Source: JAHIJO01 sp964486075 (GTDB lineage Bacteria; Verrucomicrobiota; Kiritimatiellia; JAAZAB01). From it: a DNA stretch of 64,000 bases. Every line of letters begins with the position of its first letter. The stretch's first letter is position 1. The notes under the pieces were generated by a model. The model saw nothing but the letters and a program-made list of their open reading frames with translations. It did not search any database and had not been told where the DNA came from. The position numbers were made by a program, and so were the translations under genes. The stretch lies in the NCBI GenBank assembly GCA_964486075.1, contig CAZALU010000002.1, forward strand, positions 1-64,000, given 5' to 3'. This document shows, in pieces, positions 35,372 through 43,754 of this stretch.

Positions 35372-36184
35372 ATGACCACCATTCATCCCACGGCCATCGT
35401 GGCCGCCGGTGCGCAGATCGGGGCCAATGTGACGATCGGACCTTATGCGGTGATTGAGGATAAAGTCTGCATCGGCGCGGACACGGTCCTCGGGCCGCAT
35501 GTCACCCTGTGCCGCTTTACGACTATCGGCGAATCCTGCGCCATTCACGCCAATGCCGTCCTGGGTGATTGGCCCCAGGATACGGCCTTCGATCCGAAAG
35601 AGGAAAGTTACCTGCGGGTTGGCGCGCATTGCATGATCCGGGAGGGCGTAACTATGCACCGGGGAACCAAGCCCGGCACCGCCACTGAGGTGGGGGATCA
35701 CTGTTTCCTCATGGTCAACAGCCACCTGGGGCATAATGTCAAGCTGGGCGCATCCGTGATCATCGCCAATGGCGCCTTGCTGGCGGGCTATGTCGAGGTG
35801 GGGGACGGTGCCTTTATCAGTGGCAACTGCCTCCTGCACCAGTTCACCCGGGTGGGACGGTTGGCCATTCTGGCCGGAGGGACCGCGATCAACAAGGATG
35901 TGCCGCCCTTCTGTAAAACAAAAGGACTGGCACCGAATACCGTGCTGGGCTTGAACGTGATCGGTTTGAAGCGCGCCGGGATGGGGCCCGAGGACCGGTT
36001 GGCTATCAAGCGGGCCTTCACGATCCTTTACCGGTCCGGCCTGAACGTTTCCCAGGCCGTGGCACGGATGAAGAAGGAATATCCGTCCGGATTGGCCGGC
36101 GAGTTTTGCGCCTTTATCGAAGCTTCCAAGCGCGGCATCTGCCGCTGTCGCGTTCTGGCCGGCAAAGATGCCGAGGATGAATGA
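35372..36184 (+). CDS. lpxA: LpxA-like UDP-N-acetylglucosamine acyltransferase
   Basis: The 270-residue protein is a left-handed beta-helix made of hexapeptide repeats from residue 3 to about 180, followed by a helical C-terminus. The segment NSHLGHNVKLG holds the His that matches the catalytic His125 of E. coli LpxA. LpxA starts lipid A synthesis. Here it stands alone, not in the usual lpxD-fabZ-lpxA order, so it may be the main enzyme moved or a paralogue with a different substrate. Confidence 0.85.
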   Translation: MTTIHPTAIVAAGAQIGANVTIGPYAVIEDKVCIGADTVLGPHVTLCRFTTIGESCAIHANAVLGDWPQDTAFDPKEESYLRVGAHCMIREGVTMHRGTKPGTATEVGDHCFLMVNSHLGHNVKLGASVIIANGALLAGYVEVGDGAFISGNCLLHQFTRVGRLAILAGGTAINKDVPPFCKTKGLAPNTVLGLNVIGLKRAGMGPEDRLAIKRAFTILYRSGLNVSQAVARMKKEYPSGLAGEFCAFIEASKRGICRCRVLAGKDAEDE

Positions 36185-36249
36185 AGCTGGCCGCGGGGGC
36201 TTTGCTATTTAAGGTTAAGTTCGCTGGCTTATAAATATACCAACGATCC

Positions 36250-37290
36250 ATGATACCGCGCGAACGAGTTTTAGCTGCCGTTGCTCACCGGCGCACCGAC
36301 CGCGCCCCGGCTGATTACGGCGCCCACCCGGAGGTGACTGAACGGTTGATGGCCCGCTTGGGCGTCAAGGATTACGAATCCTTGCTTCAGGCCCTGGGCG
36401 TGGACATGCGCCGGATCGGGTTTAGATATGATCAGCCGGAAACTGGTCCGGACAGCGGCGGGTACCTGCGCAATATGTGGGGAGTCCGGTACCGCGACAA
36501 GGCACCCGGCGATGGTCGCCCAAATATCATTTTTCCCTTTACCGAAGACACCACCGTTGAGGATGTGCATCGCCATGCCTGGCCGGATCCGGCCCGCCTC
36601 GATTATTCGGGAATCCGGGAACAATGCGTAAAAGCATACGGAACCTATGCCACGTTTGGCGCGCCCTGGAGCCCGTTCTTCCATGAAATTGGCTGGATAA
36701 TTGGCCAGGAAAACTTTTTTATATGGATGGCGTCGCAGCCGGAACTGGTGCAGGCGATCATCGAGCATGTGGTGGATTACGAGGTGGAGGCGACCCGCCG
36801 CTTCCTGGAAGCGGCGGACGGCATGATCGACATCGTGTTTTTCGGTAACGACTTCGGGACCCAGCGGGGTCTTTTCATTTCCCCGGCCATGTGGCGGCAA
36901 TTTATCCGTTGTCCGTTAAAACGATATTACGATGTCTCGCACGCCTTCGGATGCCGCGTCATGCAGCATTCCTGCGGCGCGATCCGTGCTATCATTCCCT
37001 GGCTCATGGAGGACGGAGTGGATATCCTCGACCCCGTTCAATCGGCGGCGGCCGGCATGGATCTGCCGGGGCTGGTCCGGGACTTCGGAGACCGGCTGGC
37101 GTTCCACGGCGGGGTGGATACGCAGGGAGTCCTGCCGTTCGGCACGGTGCGCGAGGTCCGCGGCCAGGTCCGGTCCTATCTTGATCTCACACGCGATCAG
37201 GGAGGCTATATTCTTTGCGGAAGCCAGGACCTGATCGAAGACATCCCACTCGACAACGTTCTGGCCATGTACGACGAAAACACACGCTAA
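36250..37290 (+). CDS. URO-D superfamily protein with full HxC...C metal motif
   Basis: The 346-residue protein starts MIPRERVLAAVAHRRTDRAP, typical of this group. It has FFGNDFGTQRG, HSCGAIRAIIPWLMEDGVDI (HxC) and, near the end, GGYILCGSQ with the third Cys, so the zinc site of MtaA-type methyltransferases appears complete. It could be a cobamide-dependent methyl-transfer or demethylation enzyme. It is followed 17 bases later by a second URO-D-like gene. No corrinoid protein gene is nearby. Confidence 0.82.
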   Translation: MIPRERVLAAVAHRRTDRAPADYGAHPEVTERLMARLGVKDYESLLQALGVDMRRIGFRYDQPETGPDSGGYLRNMWGVRYRDKAPGDGRPNIIFPFTEDTTVEDVHRHAWPDPARLDYSGIREQCVKAYGTYATFGAPWSPFFHEIGWIIGQENFFIWMASQPELVQAIIEHVVDYEVEATRRFLEAADGMIDIVFFGNDFGTQRGLFISPAMWRQFIRCPLKRYYDVSHAFGCRVMQHSCGAIRAIIPWLMEDGVDILDPVQSAAAGMDLPGLVRDFGDRLAFHGGVDTQGVLPFGTVREVRGQVRSYLDLTRDQGGYILCGSQDLIEDIPLDNVLAMYDENTR

Positions 37291-37307
37291 CGGGGGAGGG
37301 TTTTTTT

Positions 37308-38567
37308 ATGACATTTTCGAGTCAGGATCGACGGATTCTGCGCGATTTGGCGACGCGGGTCGCGGAGGTTGCCGACCACCCCAGGATGCCCGTGCGGCGG
37401 CGGCGCTGGATCGCGCATAACAGCTTGCGCTCCACATATCCAATGATGCTGGTGTTTCCGGAAGGATCGTGGGGGGAACTTCTGCCGGAGACCTGCTTGC
37501 AATGCGTCGATCCCCGGGCGCGGGAAATTGAATATGCGTTTCGCATACGCCTTTATACCTTCGAACATTTTCAGGACGATACGGTGATCGAAAAGGAATG
37601 GGTTGTTCAACGACGGATCCGCTACACGGGGTGGGGGCTGGAGCCCCGCCGCGTGCCGAGCCCGGCAGTCCGGGGCGCTTGGCATTTCGATCCCGTCATT
37701 CGCGTTCCGGCCGACCTCAAAAAACTAAAATACCCAGAAGTCATCCTGGACGAAGCGGAATCGCGCCGCGATCTGATGTCCGTGCAGGATCTTTTTGGGG
37801 ATATTTTGGCTGTACGCAGCGTGGGCCTTCAGCATTTGTCCTACCATTTGATGGCTGAATACACGGCCCTGCGGGGATTGGAAGAGGTCATGCTGGACAT
37901 GTATTCCGAACCTGGCATGCTGCATGACGCCATGGCGTTCCTGGAGGAAGGTCACCGGCGCTTGTTGCGGCAGTATATCGAACTGGGATTGCTCTCGTTC
38001 AACAACAATAACGCCTACCAGAATTCGGGCGGCAACGGCTATACCGACGAATTGCCACTTCCAGACGCCGATCCGGACCGTGTTCGGCCTTGCGATATGT
38101 GGGCCAGTGCTGAAGCCCAGGAAATGGCCCAGGTCAGTCCGGAGCATCACGCCGAATTCATACTGGCCTATGAAAAACGTTTGCTGGCGCCTTTCGGACT
38201 TACCGGCTATGGCTGTTGCGAGGATCTAACACGGAAACTGGACATCGTTTTTGGCATTCCCCGCATAAGGCGGATATCTATTTCCCCTTGGTCGGATGTG
38301 GCCCGTTGCGCGGCCAAACTAAAAGGTGGCTATATCTTTTCCTGGAAGCCGAATCCGGCGCACCTGGTCGGTGAGTTCAATGCTCAAGCCGTCCGGTCCT
38401 ATATCCGGCAAACGCTGGATGCGACCCGTGCCTGTGGATCTGTCCTGGAAATGGTTCTCAAGGACACGCACACCTGCGAACAACATCCGGAGCGGTTCGA
38501 TCACTGGACCCGCATCGGGCGCGAATTGATCCAGGAAATGTGGGGCGAACTGTCGGCTGGCGGGTAA
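37308..38567 (+). CDS. URO-D superfamily-like protein, divergent
   Basis: The start at 37308 is supported by GGGGGAGGG before the ATG and gives 419 residues. Its overall pattern (VEEVMLDMYSEP-like helix, YGCCEDLTRKLDIV segment, ISPWSDVARCAAKL, YIFSWKPNPAHL) is that of divergent URO-D-like proteins often paired with a canonical one. The motif order differs from MtaA, with a CCED segment in place of HxC. It forms a two-gene unit with the preceding URO-D gene. Function unknown. Confidence 0.72.
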   Translation: MTFSSQDRRILRDLATRVAEVADHPRMPVRRRRWIAHNSLRSTYPMMLVFPEGSWGELLPETCLQCVDPRAREIEYAFRIRLYTFEHFQDDTVIEKEWVVQRRIRYTGWGLEPRRVPSPAVRGAWHFDPVIRVPADLKKLKYPEVILDEAESRRDLMSVQDLFGDILAVRSVGLQHLSYHLMAEYTALRGLEEVMLDMYSEPGMLHDAMAFLEEGHRRLLRQYIELGLLSFNNNNAYQNSGGNGYTDELPLPDADPDRVRPCDMWASAEAQEMAQVSPEHHAEFILAYEKRLLAPFGLTGYGCCEDLTRKLDIVFGIPRIRRISISPWSDVARCAAKLKGGYIFSWKPNPAHLVGEFNAQAVRSYIRQTLDATRACGSVLEMVLKDTHTCEQHPERFDHWTRIGRELIQEMWGELSAGG

Positions 38568-38673
38568 CGCCCGCCCGCTGGACTGCGGGACAGGGCTCGG
38601 ATTTTCGTCATTGACCTGTTTTGCCTGTCCAGCTATGCTCTTGCCCCGTAACTTTCTTGAAAGGTATCGAGCC

Positions 38674-40392
38674 ATGATGTTTATAACGCATTTTAATAAA
38701 CTGATCCGAAATAAGATCCTGTGGACTATTTTTGCGGCCATCATCATATGTTCCTTTGTGCTGTGGACAACCCAGACCGGCGGGTCCCAATCGGAGGCGT
38801 CGCTCAATCGCACCGGCAAACTCGATGGAAAAATTGTGCCGGAACAGGAATTTCAATCCGCTTACTTCAATTCTATGCTCTCCATTTCGCTCATGTTCGG
38901 GAGGCCGATAAAGATCACTGCGCGGGTCAACGAGGAGTTGCGTGGCATGGCTTGGCGGCGGCTGGTGTCGTTGCGGGCGGCCCAGTCCATGGCTATATCC
39001 GTTACCCCTGATGAAGTGGTCGCTGCGATCCAGCAACAGCCTTATTTTTTGGATAAGGGTCAATTCCAGCAGGACCGTTACAACATGTTCGTGGGCCGGT
39101 TTCTCGCCAGCCTCCAGACGAGCGAGGCGCAGTTTGAGGAATATATACGCCAGGAATTGATTTTGAATAAAACCAAGCATCTCCTGGCCCAGGGCGCCTG
39201 GGTGGCGCCGTTGGAGGTGGAGCAGGTGTTCGACCAGTTGTACGACGCTTTTGTCGTCAGCTATGTCTTCCTGGCGCAGGACGATGTCGCGCCCTTGGTC
39301 AAAGTCAGCGAGGATCAGGCCCAGGCCTACTTCGAAGGCCACCGGGAATCCTTTAAGATTCCGGAAAAAATGCGCGTAAAATGGGTCGCCTTTCCCATCG
39401 AGCTTTTTCTTGATGAAGGCAATTTGGATGAGCAAACCCTGCGTTTTTATTATGACGAATACATTGAGGATTTCACCGTGCGTGACTCCAACGACCAGTT
39501 GCTCGCCAAACCTTTCGAGGTTGTGGAGGATGATCTGCGGTCAAAGATGGCTTGGGAGGCCGCGCTGGCCCAGGCGGGGGACCGGGCCTCGGATTTTGAG
39601 GTGGCACTCGCCCCGGACCGGCAGGGCAAGGCTCCGAGTTTCGAGGATGCAGCCCGAGCCGGCGGTTTATGCGTGGCGACATCGTCCTATTTTGCCGTCT
39701 CTCAGACGATTCCCGGGCTGGAGGACAACTTGGAATTCAGCAAGGCGGCTTTCGAACTGCGCCAAACTCCGGACGATTATTTCAGCCGCGTGCTTACGGG
39801 ATCAAACGCTTATTATCTCCTGGCGCTCGACAACCGGGTCGATGCCCGCATACCAGAATATGCAGAAGTTCGCAGCGCTGTTATCGAGGCGGCACAAGCG
39901 CAAGCCATAACTGAAAAATTGGAGCAGTTGGCCCGACTCTATTACGAGCTGGCGCTTGACGGCGTGGAGCAAGGTCTGTCTTTTACGCAAAGTTTGCAAG
40001 GAACCGGGTTGGAAGTAGAAACCACGGAACCGTTCTCGGTCAAGGAAGGATTCGAAAATACAGAGCTGGAATATTTCAATGCGCTGGTCAAGGAGGTGTT
40101 GACGCATAACAGCGGAGAGATGACCAAGCTTATTCCGGTCAAGAACGGCTATGTTTTTGGCCGCGTAGATTCGCGCCAGCCTGCCAGCCGCACCCTGTTG
40201 GAGTCGGCCCGCGCCGACCTGGTCCGCTATATCCGGCGCAGTCGGGAAGGCCTGGTTTTCAACGAATGGGAGGGATACCTGCTTGCTTCCGCCAAGTTTG
40301 AGGATCTTTTGCCCAAGCAGAGCGCTGCGTCGGAATTTGCGGACGATGATGCATTCCCCGAAGATGAGTTCCCGGACGGGGAAGATGAATAA
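38674..40392 (+). CDS. SurA/PpiD-like periplasmic chaperone, membrane anchored
   Basis: The ATG at 38674 follows AAAGG by nine bases; the next ATG at 38677 is equivalent. The 572-residue protein has one N-terminal membrane anchor (about residues 12-32), then a SurA_N-like domain (GKLDGKIVPEQEFQSAY onwards) and long helices, as in PpiD. I see no clear parvulin signature (the usual F..LA...S......GG.LG), so it may be a chaperone without isomerase activity. It would act in the periplasm on outer-membrane proteins. The C-terminus is acidic. Confidence 0.75.
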   Translation: MMFITHFNKLIRNKILWTIFAAIIICSFVLWTTQTGGSQSEASLNRTGKLDGKIVPEQEFQSAYFNSMLSISLMFGRPIKITARVNEELRGMAWRRLVSLRAAQSMAISVTPDEVVAAIQQQPYFLDKGQFQQDRYNMFVGRFLASLQTSEAQFEEYIRQELILNKTKHLLAQGAWVAPLEVEQVFDQLYDAFVVSYVFLAQDDVAPLVKVSEDQAQAYFEGHRESFKIPEKMRVKWVAFPIELFLDEGNLDEQTLRFYYDEYIEDFTVRDSNDQLLAKPFEVVEDDLRSKMAWEAALAQAGDRASDFEVALAPDRQGKAPSFEDAARAGGLCVATSSYFAVSQTIPGLEDNLEFSKAAFELRQTPDDYFSRVLTGSNAYYLLALDNRVDARIPEYAEVRSAVIEAAQAQAITEKLEQLARLYYELALDGVEQGLSFTQSLQGTGLEVETTEPFSVKEGFENTELEYFNALVKEVLTHNSGEMTKLIPVKNGYVFGRVDSRQPASRTLLESARADLVRYIRRSREGLVFNEWEGYLLASAKFEDLLPKQSAASEFADDDAFPEDEFPDGEDE

Positions 40393-40394
40393 TG

Positions 40395-41120
40395 CTAGCC
40401 GCTAGAAGCGGCGCCCCCGCCGCTTTCTTCTCTTGGCAAGTTCCTGAACTTCCTGATCATCCTGAAAAAACGGATTGTGTCGCGCAGCGGGCGGATCTTA
40501 CTGATTTCATCCCGGTAAATGACTGTGATGGGCACTGAGCCCATGCGGACCCCGCGTGCCGCCAGGTGCAGGAGAATTTCCGACTCGGCCGCATATCCCG
40601 AGGATACCGGTGCTTCCGATGGGAGCACAGCGCAGCGATATAGACGGAACCCGCATTGTGTGTCGGGGACAGATTGCTTCATTTCCCGGCTGAGGTATCC
40701 GCTCATGAAACGGTTAGTCCAGCGCCGGATGAGTGGCATACTTCGCGGATTGCCCATGCGATTACCAACGAGGACCGGGAGCCCACTGCCGGCATAAATA
40801 TCCAGAAAACGTGGAATATCAGAAGGCGCGTGCTGGCCATCGGCGTCCATGGTTAAGAGATGATCGAAACCATGTTCCCTGGCGTATTTAAAGCCTGTGA
40901 ACAGGGCCACCCCTTTGCCGAGGTTGTGAGCGTGGCGCAGGACAATGGCGCCCGCCGCCGCCGCTTCCTGCGCCGTTTGATCCGGCGAGCCGTCGTCGAT
41001 GACGATCACCGGACGGATTATGCTGAGCACACTGCGGATCACTTCCCCGATCCGGCCCTGCTCCAGGTAGGCCGGCATGATCACGCAACCGCTTGTTGTT
41101 GATGTGTCAGATCGATTCAT
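40395..41120 (-). CDS. Family 2 glycosyltransferase (dolichyl-phosphate-mannose-synthase-like)
   Basis: The start at 41120, 14 bases inside the end of the acyltransferase gene, gives 241 residues; the longer frame upstream is not coding. It has the GT-A nucleotide-sugar site VIDDGSPDQT and the metal motif MDADGQH, plus the NLGKGVALFTGFKYA segment of DPM1-like enzymes. It probably transfers a sugar from a nucleotide donor to a lipid carrier on the cytoplasmic side of the membrane. Coupling to an LpxL-like gene suggests a role in glycolipid synthesis. Confidence 0.88.
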   Translation of the reverse strand: MNRSDTSTTSGCVIMPAYLEQGRIGEVIRSVLSIIRPVIVIDDGSPDQTAQEAAAAGAIVLRHAHNLGKGVALFTGFKYAREHGFDHLLTMDADGQHAPSDIPRFLDIYAGSGLPVLVGNRMGNPRSMPLIRRWTNRFMSGYLSREMKQSVPDTQCGFRLYRCAVLPSEAPVSSGYAAESEILLHLAARGVRMGSVPITVIYRDEISKIRPLRDTIRFFRMIRKFRNLPREESGGGAASSG

Positions 41121-41988
41121 GGTTCCTGTTGGGTTGCCAGAATTCGTCGAACATAAACCATTGCAGCGGGTGACGGGCGATTTCCATTTCCATTGCATCC
41201 CGAATCTGACGGCGAAGGTCAAGCACCGAGGTTTTGCCTGAGGGCACGATCGGCCGGTGCATACGGAGCAGGAAGGTGTCATCCGGCTGGCGCACCAGGA
41301 ATGTCGGGACAATTGGCGCACCGGTCTTGGCCGCGATGCGCGCGGGCCCGCTGGGCAAGCGCGCCGGAAGTCCGAAAAAAAGGAGCGGTTCATCCTGGTG
41401 AGTCGTGTAATCGCGGTCGGCCAGCATGGCTACGTATTCCCGATTCTTCAAGGCCTTGAGCACTCCGCGGGCGGCCTGGCCGAAGGGGATCAGGCGCAGG
41501 CCGCGCCTGGTGCGGTGCTTCTCGAACAGGTCGTTGACCTTGCCCGCGCGCTGGGGATAGAAAACAGCGCACAGGCGGCGGCCCAGCGCGCTGAGCACAG
41601 CCCCGCCCAGTTCCCAGTTGCCGAGGTGGGCTGTAACCAGGATTACGCCCCGTTCCAGGTGTTCGGCTTCCTCCAGGTAATCCAAGTGTTCCAGGCTCAC
41701 CAGCCGGTTCACTGCCTTGAGGTCGAAGCGCGAGAATTTAAAAAAGTCCACCAGGTATTTGCCGAAGTTCTGGAAGTTCTTGCGGGCCATCTGGCGCAGA
41801 GTGTCTTCCGATGCCTGGACGCCTTGTGCTGCCAGGATCTGGCGGAAGTTTGACATCACTGCCTGCCGGCCCCTTTGATCCGTTGCGAAAAAACGGTCGG
41901 CTATGCGCAGTCCAACCCAGTAGGCGAAACGACGCGGCAGACCACGGCTAATGAGTTGCGCCAGCTGGTATGATATGTAGGGGGTCAT
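41107..41988 (-). CDS. LpxL/HtrB-like lysophospholipid acyltransferase
   Basis: The 293-residue protein has the acyltransferase catalytic motif HLGNWE (H-x4-E, about residues 120-125), and later blocks FFGLPARLPSGPARIAAKTG and QWFMFDEFW, all typical of lipid A late acyltransferases. It would add a secondary acyl chain to lipid A or a similar lipid at the inner membrane. It overlaps the GT2 gene. Heptamer repeats lie just upstream of its start. Confidence 0.88.
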   Translation of the reverse strand: MTPYISYQLAQLISRGLPRRFAYWVGLRIADRFFATDQRGRQAVMSNFRQILAAQGVQASEDTLRQMARKNFQNFGKYLVDFFKFSRFDLKAVNRLVSLEHLDYLEEAEHLERGVILVTAHLGNWELGGAVLSALGRRLCAVFYPQRAGKVNDLFEKHRTRRGLRLIPFGQAARGVLKALKNREYVAMLADRDYTTHQDEPLLFFGLPARLPSGPARIAAKTGAPIVPTFLVRQPDDTFLLRMHRPIVPSGKTSVLDLRRQIRDAMEMEIARHPLQWFMFDEFWQPNRNHESI

Positions 41989-41996
41989 GGGAGAAT

Positions 41997-42045
41997 GGTT
42001 AATGGTTGATGGTTAATGGTTGATGGCTGATGGTTAATGGTTGAT
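41997..42045. repeat. Heptamer tandem repeat, seven GGTTRAT units
   Basis: Seven consecutive 7-bp units read GGTTAAT or GGTTGAT, with one GGCTGAT. It begins nine bases upstream of the acyltransferase start and overlaps the 3' end of the small ORF at 42034-42285. The length may vary between strains by slippage. Confidence 0.8.
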
Positions 42046-42285
42046 GATGTCCCGGAATGGTTCAGCTTTGTGCCGTCGAAAAGGCGTGAGCAGTTCGGTG
42101 TTGGCAATCCAGAGGGCAGGGTAGGGGGTCTGGGCAGGGATTTGGTTTGGGTTCGCGTTGGAAAGTTGATCGAGCGCCGCCTTGTCAAAGGCGACGAATC
42201 CCGCCTGGATCTCAACATTATAGCTTGCTTGCGCATGAATTGACGAAGTCATCAGGGCCAAAAGGCCAATAAGCCACTTGTTCAT
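42034..42285 (-). CDS. Small secreted protein, possibly a truncated gene
   Basis: 83 residues with a clear signal peptide (MNKWLIGLLALMTSSIHA) and then a short domain starting SYNVEIQAGFVAFDKAALDQL. That segment loosely recalls the start of repeated domains in secretin-type pilus or T2SS proteins, but the match is weak. The frame ends inside a heptamer repeat, so the C-terminus was probably lost. An AGGAGAAGA ribosome binding site precedes the ATG. Confidence 0.5.
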   Translation of the reverse strand: MNKWLIGLLALMTSSIHAQASYNVEIQAGFVAFDKAALDQLSNANPNQIPAQTPYPALWIANTELLTPFRRHKAEPFRDIINH

Positions 42286-42310
42286 ATTCTTCTCCTCGAC
42301 AAATACTCCT

Positions 42311-42331
42311 GAACCCTGAACCCCGAACCCT
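42311..42331. repeat. Heptamer tandem repeat, GAACCCY units
   Basis: Three units, GAACCCT, GAACCCC, GAACCCT, in the short gap between lipA and the small secreted ORF. It is the same word, on the other strand, as the repeat at 15268-15288. Confidence 0.6.
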
Positions 42332-42345
42332 GAAAACCAGCGTTG

Positions 42346-43230
42346 TTACGCTTGCCGGAACAACTCCTCCGCCTTGTAGGACGAACGTACCAGCGGACCG
42401 GCGGCCACGGCCGTAAAGCCCATGGATAGTGCCCTTTCCTTGTACTCGGCAAATCGCTCCGGCGCAACGAACCGGTCAACGGGGAGGTGGCGTCGCGACG
42501 GTGCCAGGTATTGACCGAGCGTCAGGATCTCGCACCCTGCCGCTCGTAAATCCTCCAGGGCTTGGAACAATTCGGCGTCGGTTTCGCCCAGGCCGACCAT
42601 CAGGCCGGATTTAATTGCGGGATGCGAGTGGTTCCGCGAGGCTTCCTGGAGCACGCAGAGCGAGCGCTGGTAATCGGCCTGGGGCCGGGCGTTCGGCTGG
42701 AGCCGTTCGACGGTTTCCAGGTTATGGTTGAACACGTCTGGCCTGGCCTCAAGCACGGTGGTAACGGATTGCGCATTCCCTTGAAAATCGGGAGTCAACA
42801 CTTCTACGGTGATACCGGTTCCGTGCGAAGCTCCGATGCGAGGCTGGGTTTTGATCCGGTTGATGGTGGCGGCGAATGCGCCGGCGCCGCCGTCCGGCAG
42901 ATCGTCCCGGGTGACGCTGGTGACGACGACATGCCGCATGTCCAAGTGAGCCGCCAGTTCAGCCACCCGGCGCGGCTCGGCGGGGTCGGGAGGCGATGGA
43001 ATGCCTGTCTCAACCGCGCAGAATCGGCATTGGCGCGTGCAGAGGTTGCCAAGAATCATAAACGTGACCGTGCCGTGCTGAAAACATTCCTGGCGGTTGG
43101 GGCAGCGCGCACTTTGGCAGACCGTGTTTAGACCGGCGCTCTCGATCACGTCATTAATTTCGGCCAGGCGTCCGTCGCTTTGCAGCCGGATTCGAATCCA
43201 TGGAGGTAGTCGCTTCATGATTGCATGCAT
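42346..43230 (-). CDS. lipA: Lipoyl synthase
   Basis: The 294-residue radical-SAM protein has both iron-sulfur motifs: the auxiliary cluster CQSARCPNRQEC and the radical SAM CTRQCRFCAV. It inserts two sulfur atoms into octanoyl chains on lipoyl domains of 2-oxoacid dehydrogenases or GcvH. The start could also be Met5. No lipB is beside it. Length fits the family. Confidence 0.95.
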   Translation of the reverse strand: MHAIMKRLPPWIRIRLQSDGRLAEINDVIESAGLNTVCQSARCPNRQECFQHGTVTFMILGNLCTRQCRFCAVETGIPSPPDPAEPRRVAELAAHLDMRHVVVTSVTRDDLPDGGAGAFAATINRIKTQPRIGASHGTGITVEVLTPDFQGNAQSVTTVLEARPDVFNHNLETVERLQPNARPQADYQRSLCVLQEASRNHSHPAIKSGLMVGLGETDAELFQALEDLRAAGCEILTLGQYLAPSRRHLPVDRFVAPERFAEYKERALSMGFTAVAAGPLVRSSYKAEELFRQA

Positions 43231-43266
43231 AGGATTTCAAGATCGTAGAAGCGACGCCGTTTCACT

Positions 43267-43680
43267 TCAGCTTGGCCCTAACAGCGGCGGGACCGTTGCT
43301 TCCACCTTATCAGCCATGGCAAAATTAATGCTTTGTTCAGCTGCTGGGTCCAGTTTGAATTGGGCCTGGCAGGGGGATGTTAATTCTTCACGTCTCCAAA
43401 CAGTTGGAAAATCGCGGCACTGCCGGGGCTTGACGGGCTGAATCCGGCACGTATTCCCTTCCAGAAACACACAGGCGCCGTCCCCGGCCTCGGTGAGGAT
43501 GAGGCCGGTACGGGAAGGATGCAGACGCGTGAAGCGATCCACGAACGAAACCGGTGTAAGATCCAGGAAACGAGCGATGGTTTCCAGTTCTTCCGGCAGA
43601 ATCCGGACGAAGCCTGGCCAGCGGCAACAATTTCCACAGCGTGTGCATAGAGGTTGGGATGTTGCAGAATTGTTGATCAT
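43267..43680 (-). CDS. YkgJ-family cysteine-cluster protein
   Basis: The 137-residue protein has the CxxCxxCC pattern near its start (CTRCGNCCRWPG) and later Cys residues in CVFLEG, CRIQPVKPRQCRDFP and SPCQAQF, the typical spacing of the YkgJ/CxxCxxCC family, which is predicted to bind zinc or an iron-sulfur cluster. Function is not known. It lies 36 bases upstream of lipA on the same strand and may share its transcript. Confidence 0.88.
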   Translation of the reverse strand: MINNSATSQPLCTRCGNCCRWPGFVRILPEELETIARFLDLTPVSFVDRFTRLHPSRTGLILTEAGDGACVFLEGNTCRIQPVKPRQCRDFPTVWRREELTSPCQAQFKLDPAAEQSINFAMADKVEATVPPLLGPS

Positions 43681-43754
43681 GGTTGATTCTTCAAAATATT
43701 TGCCATACAGTATGTCAGGTTAGTGACGTTTATTCAATCTGAACTTAGGAGGTC

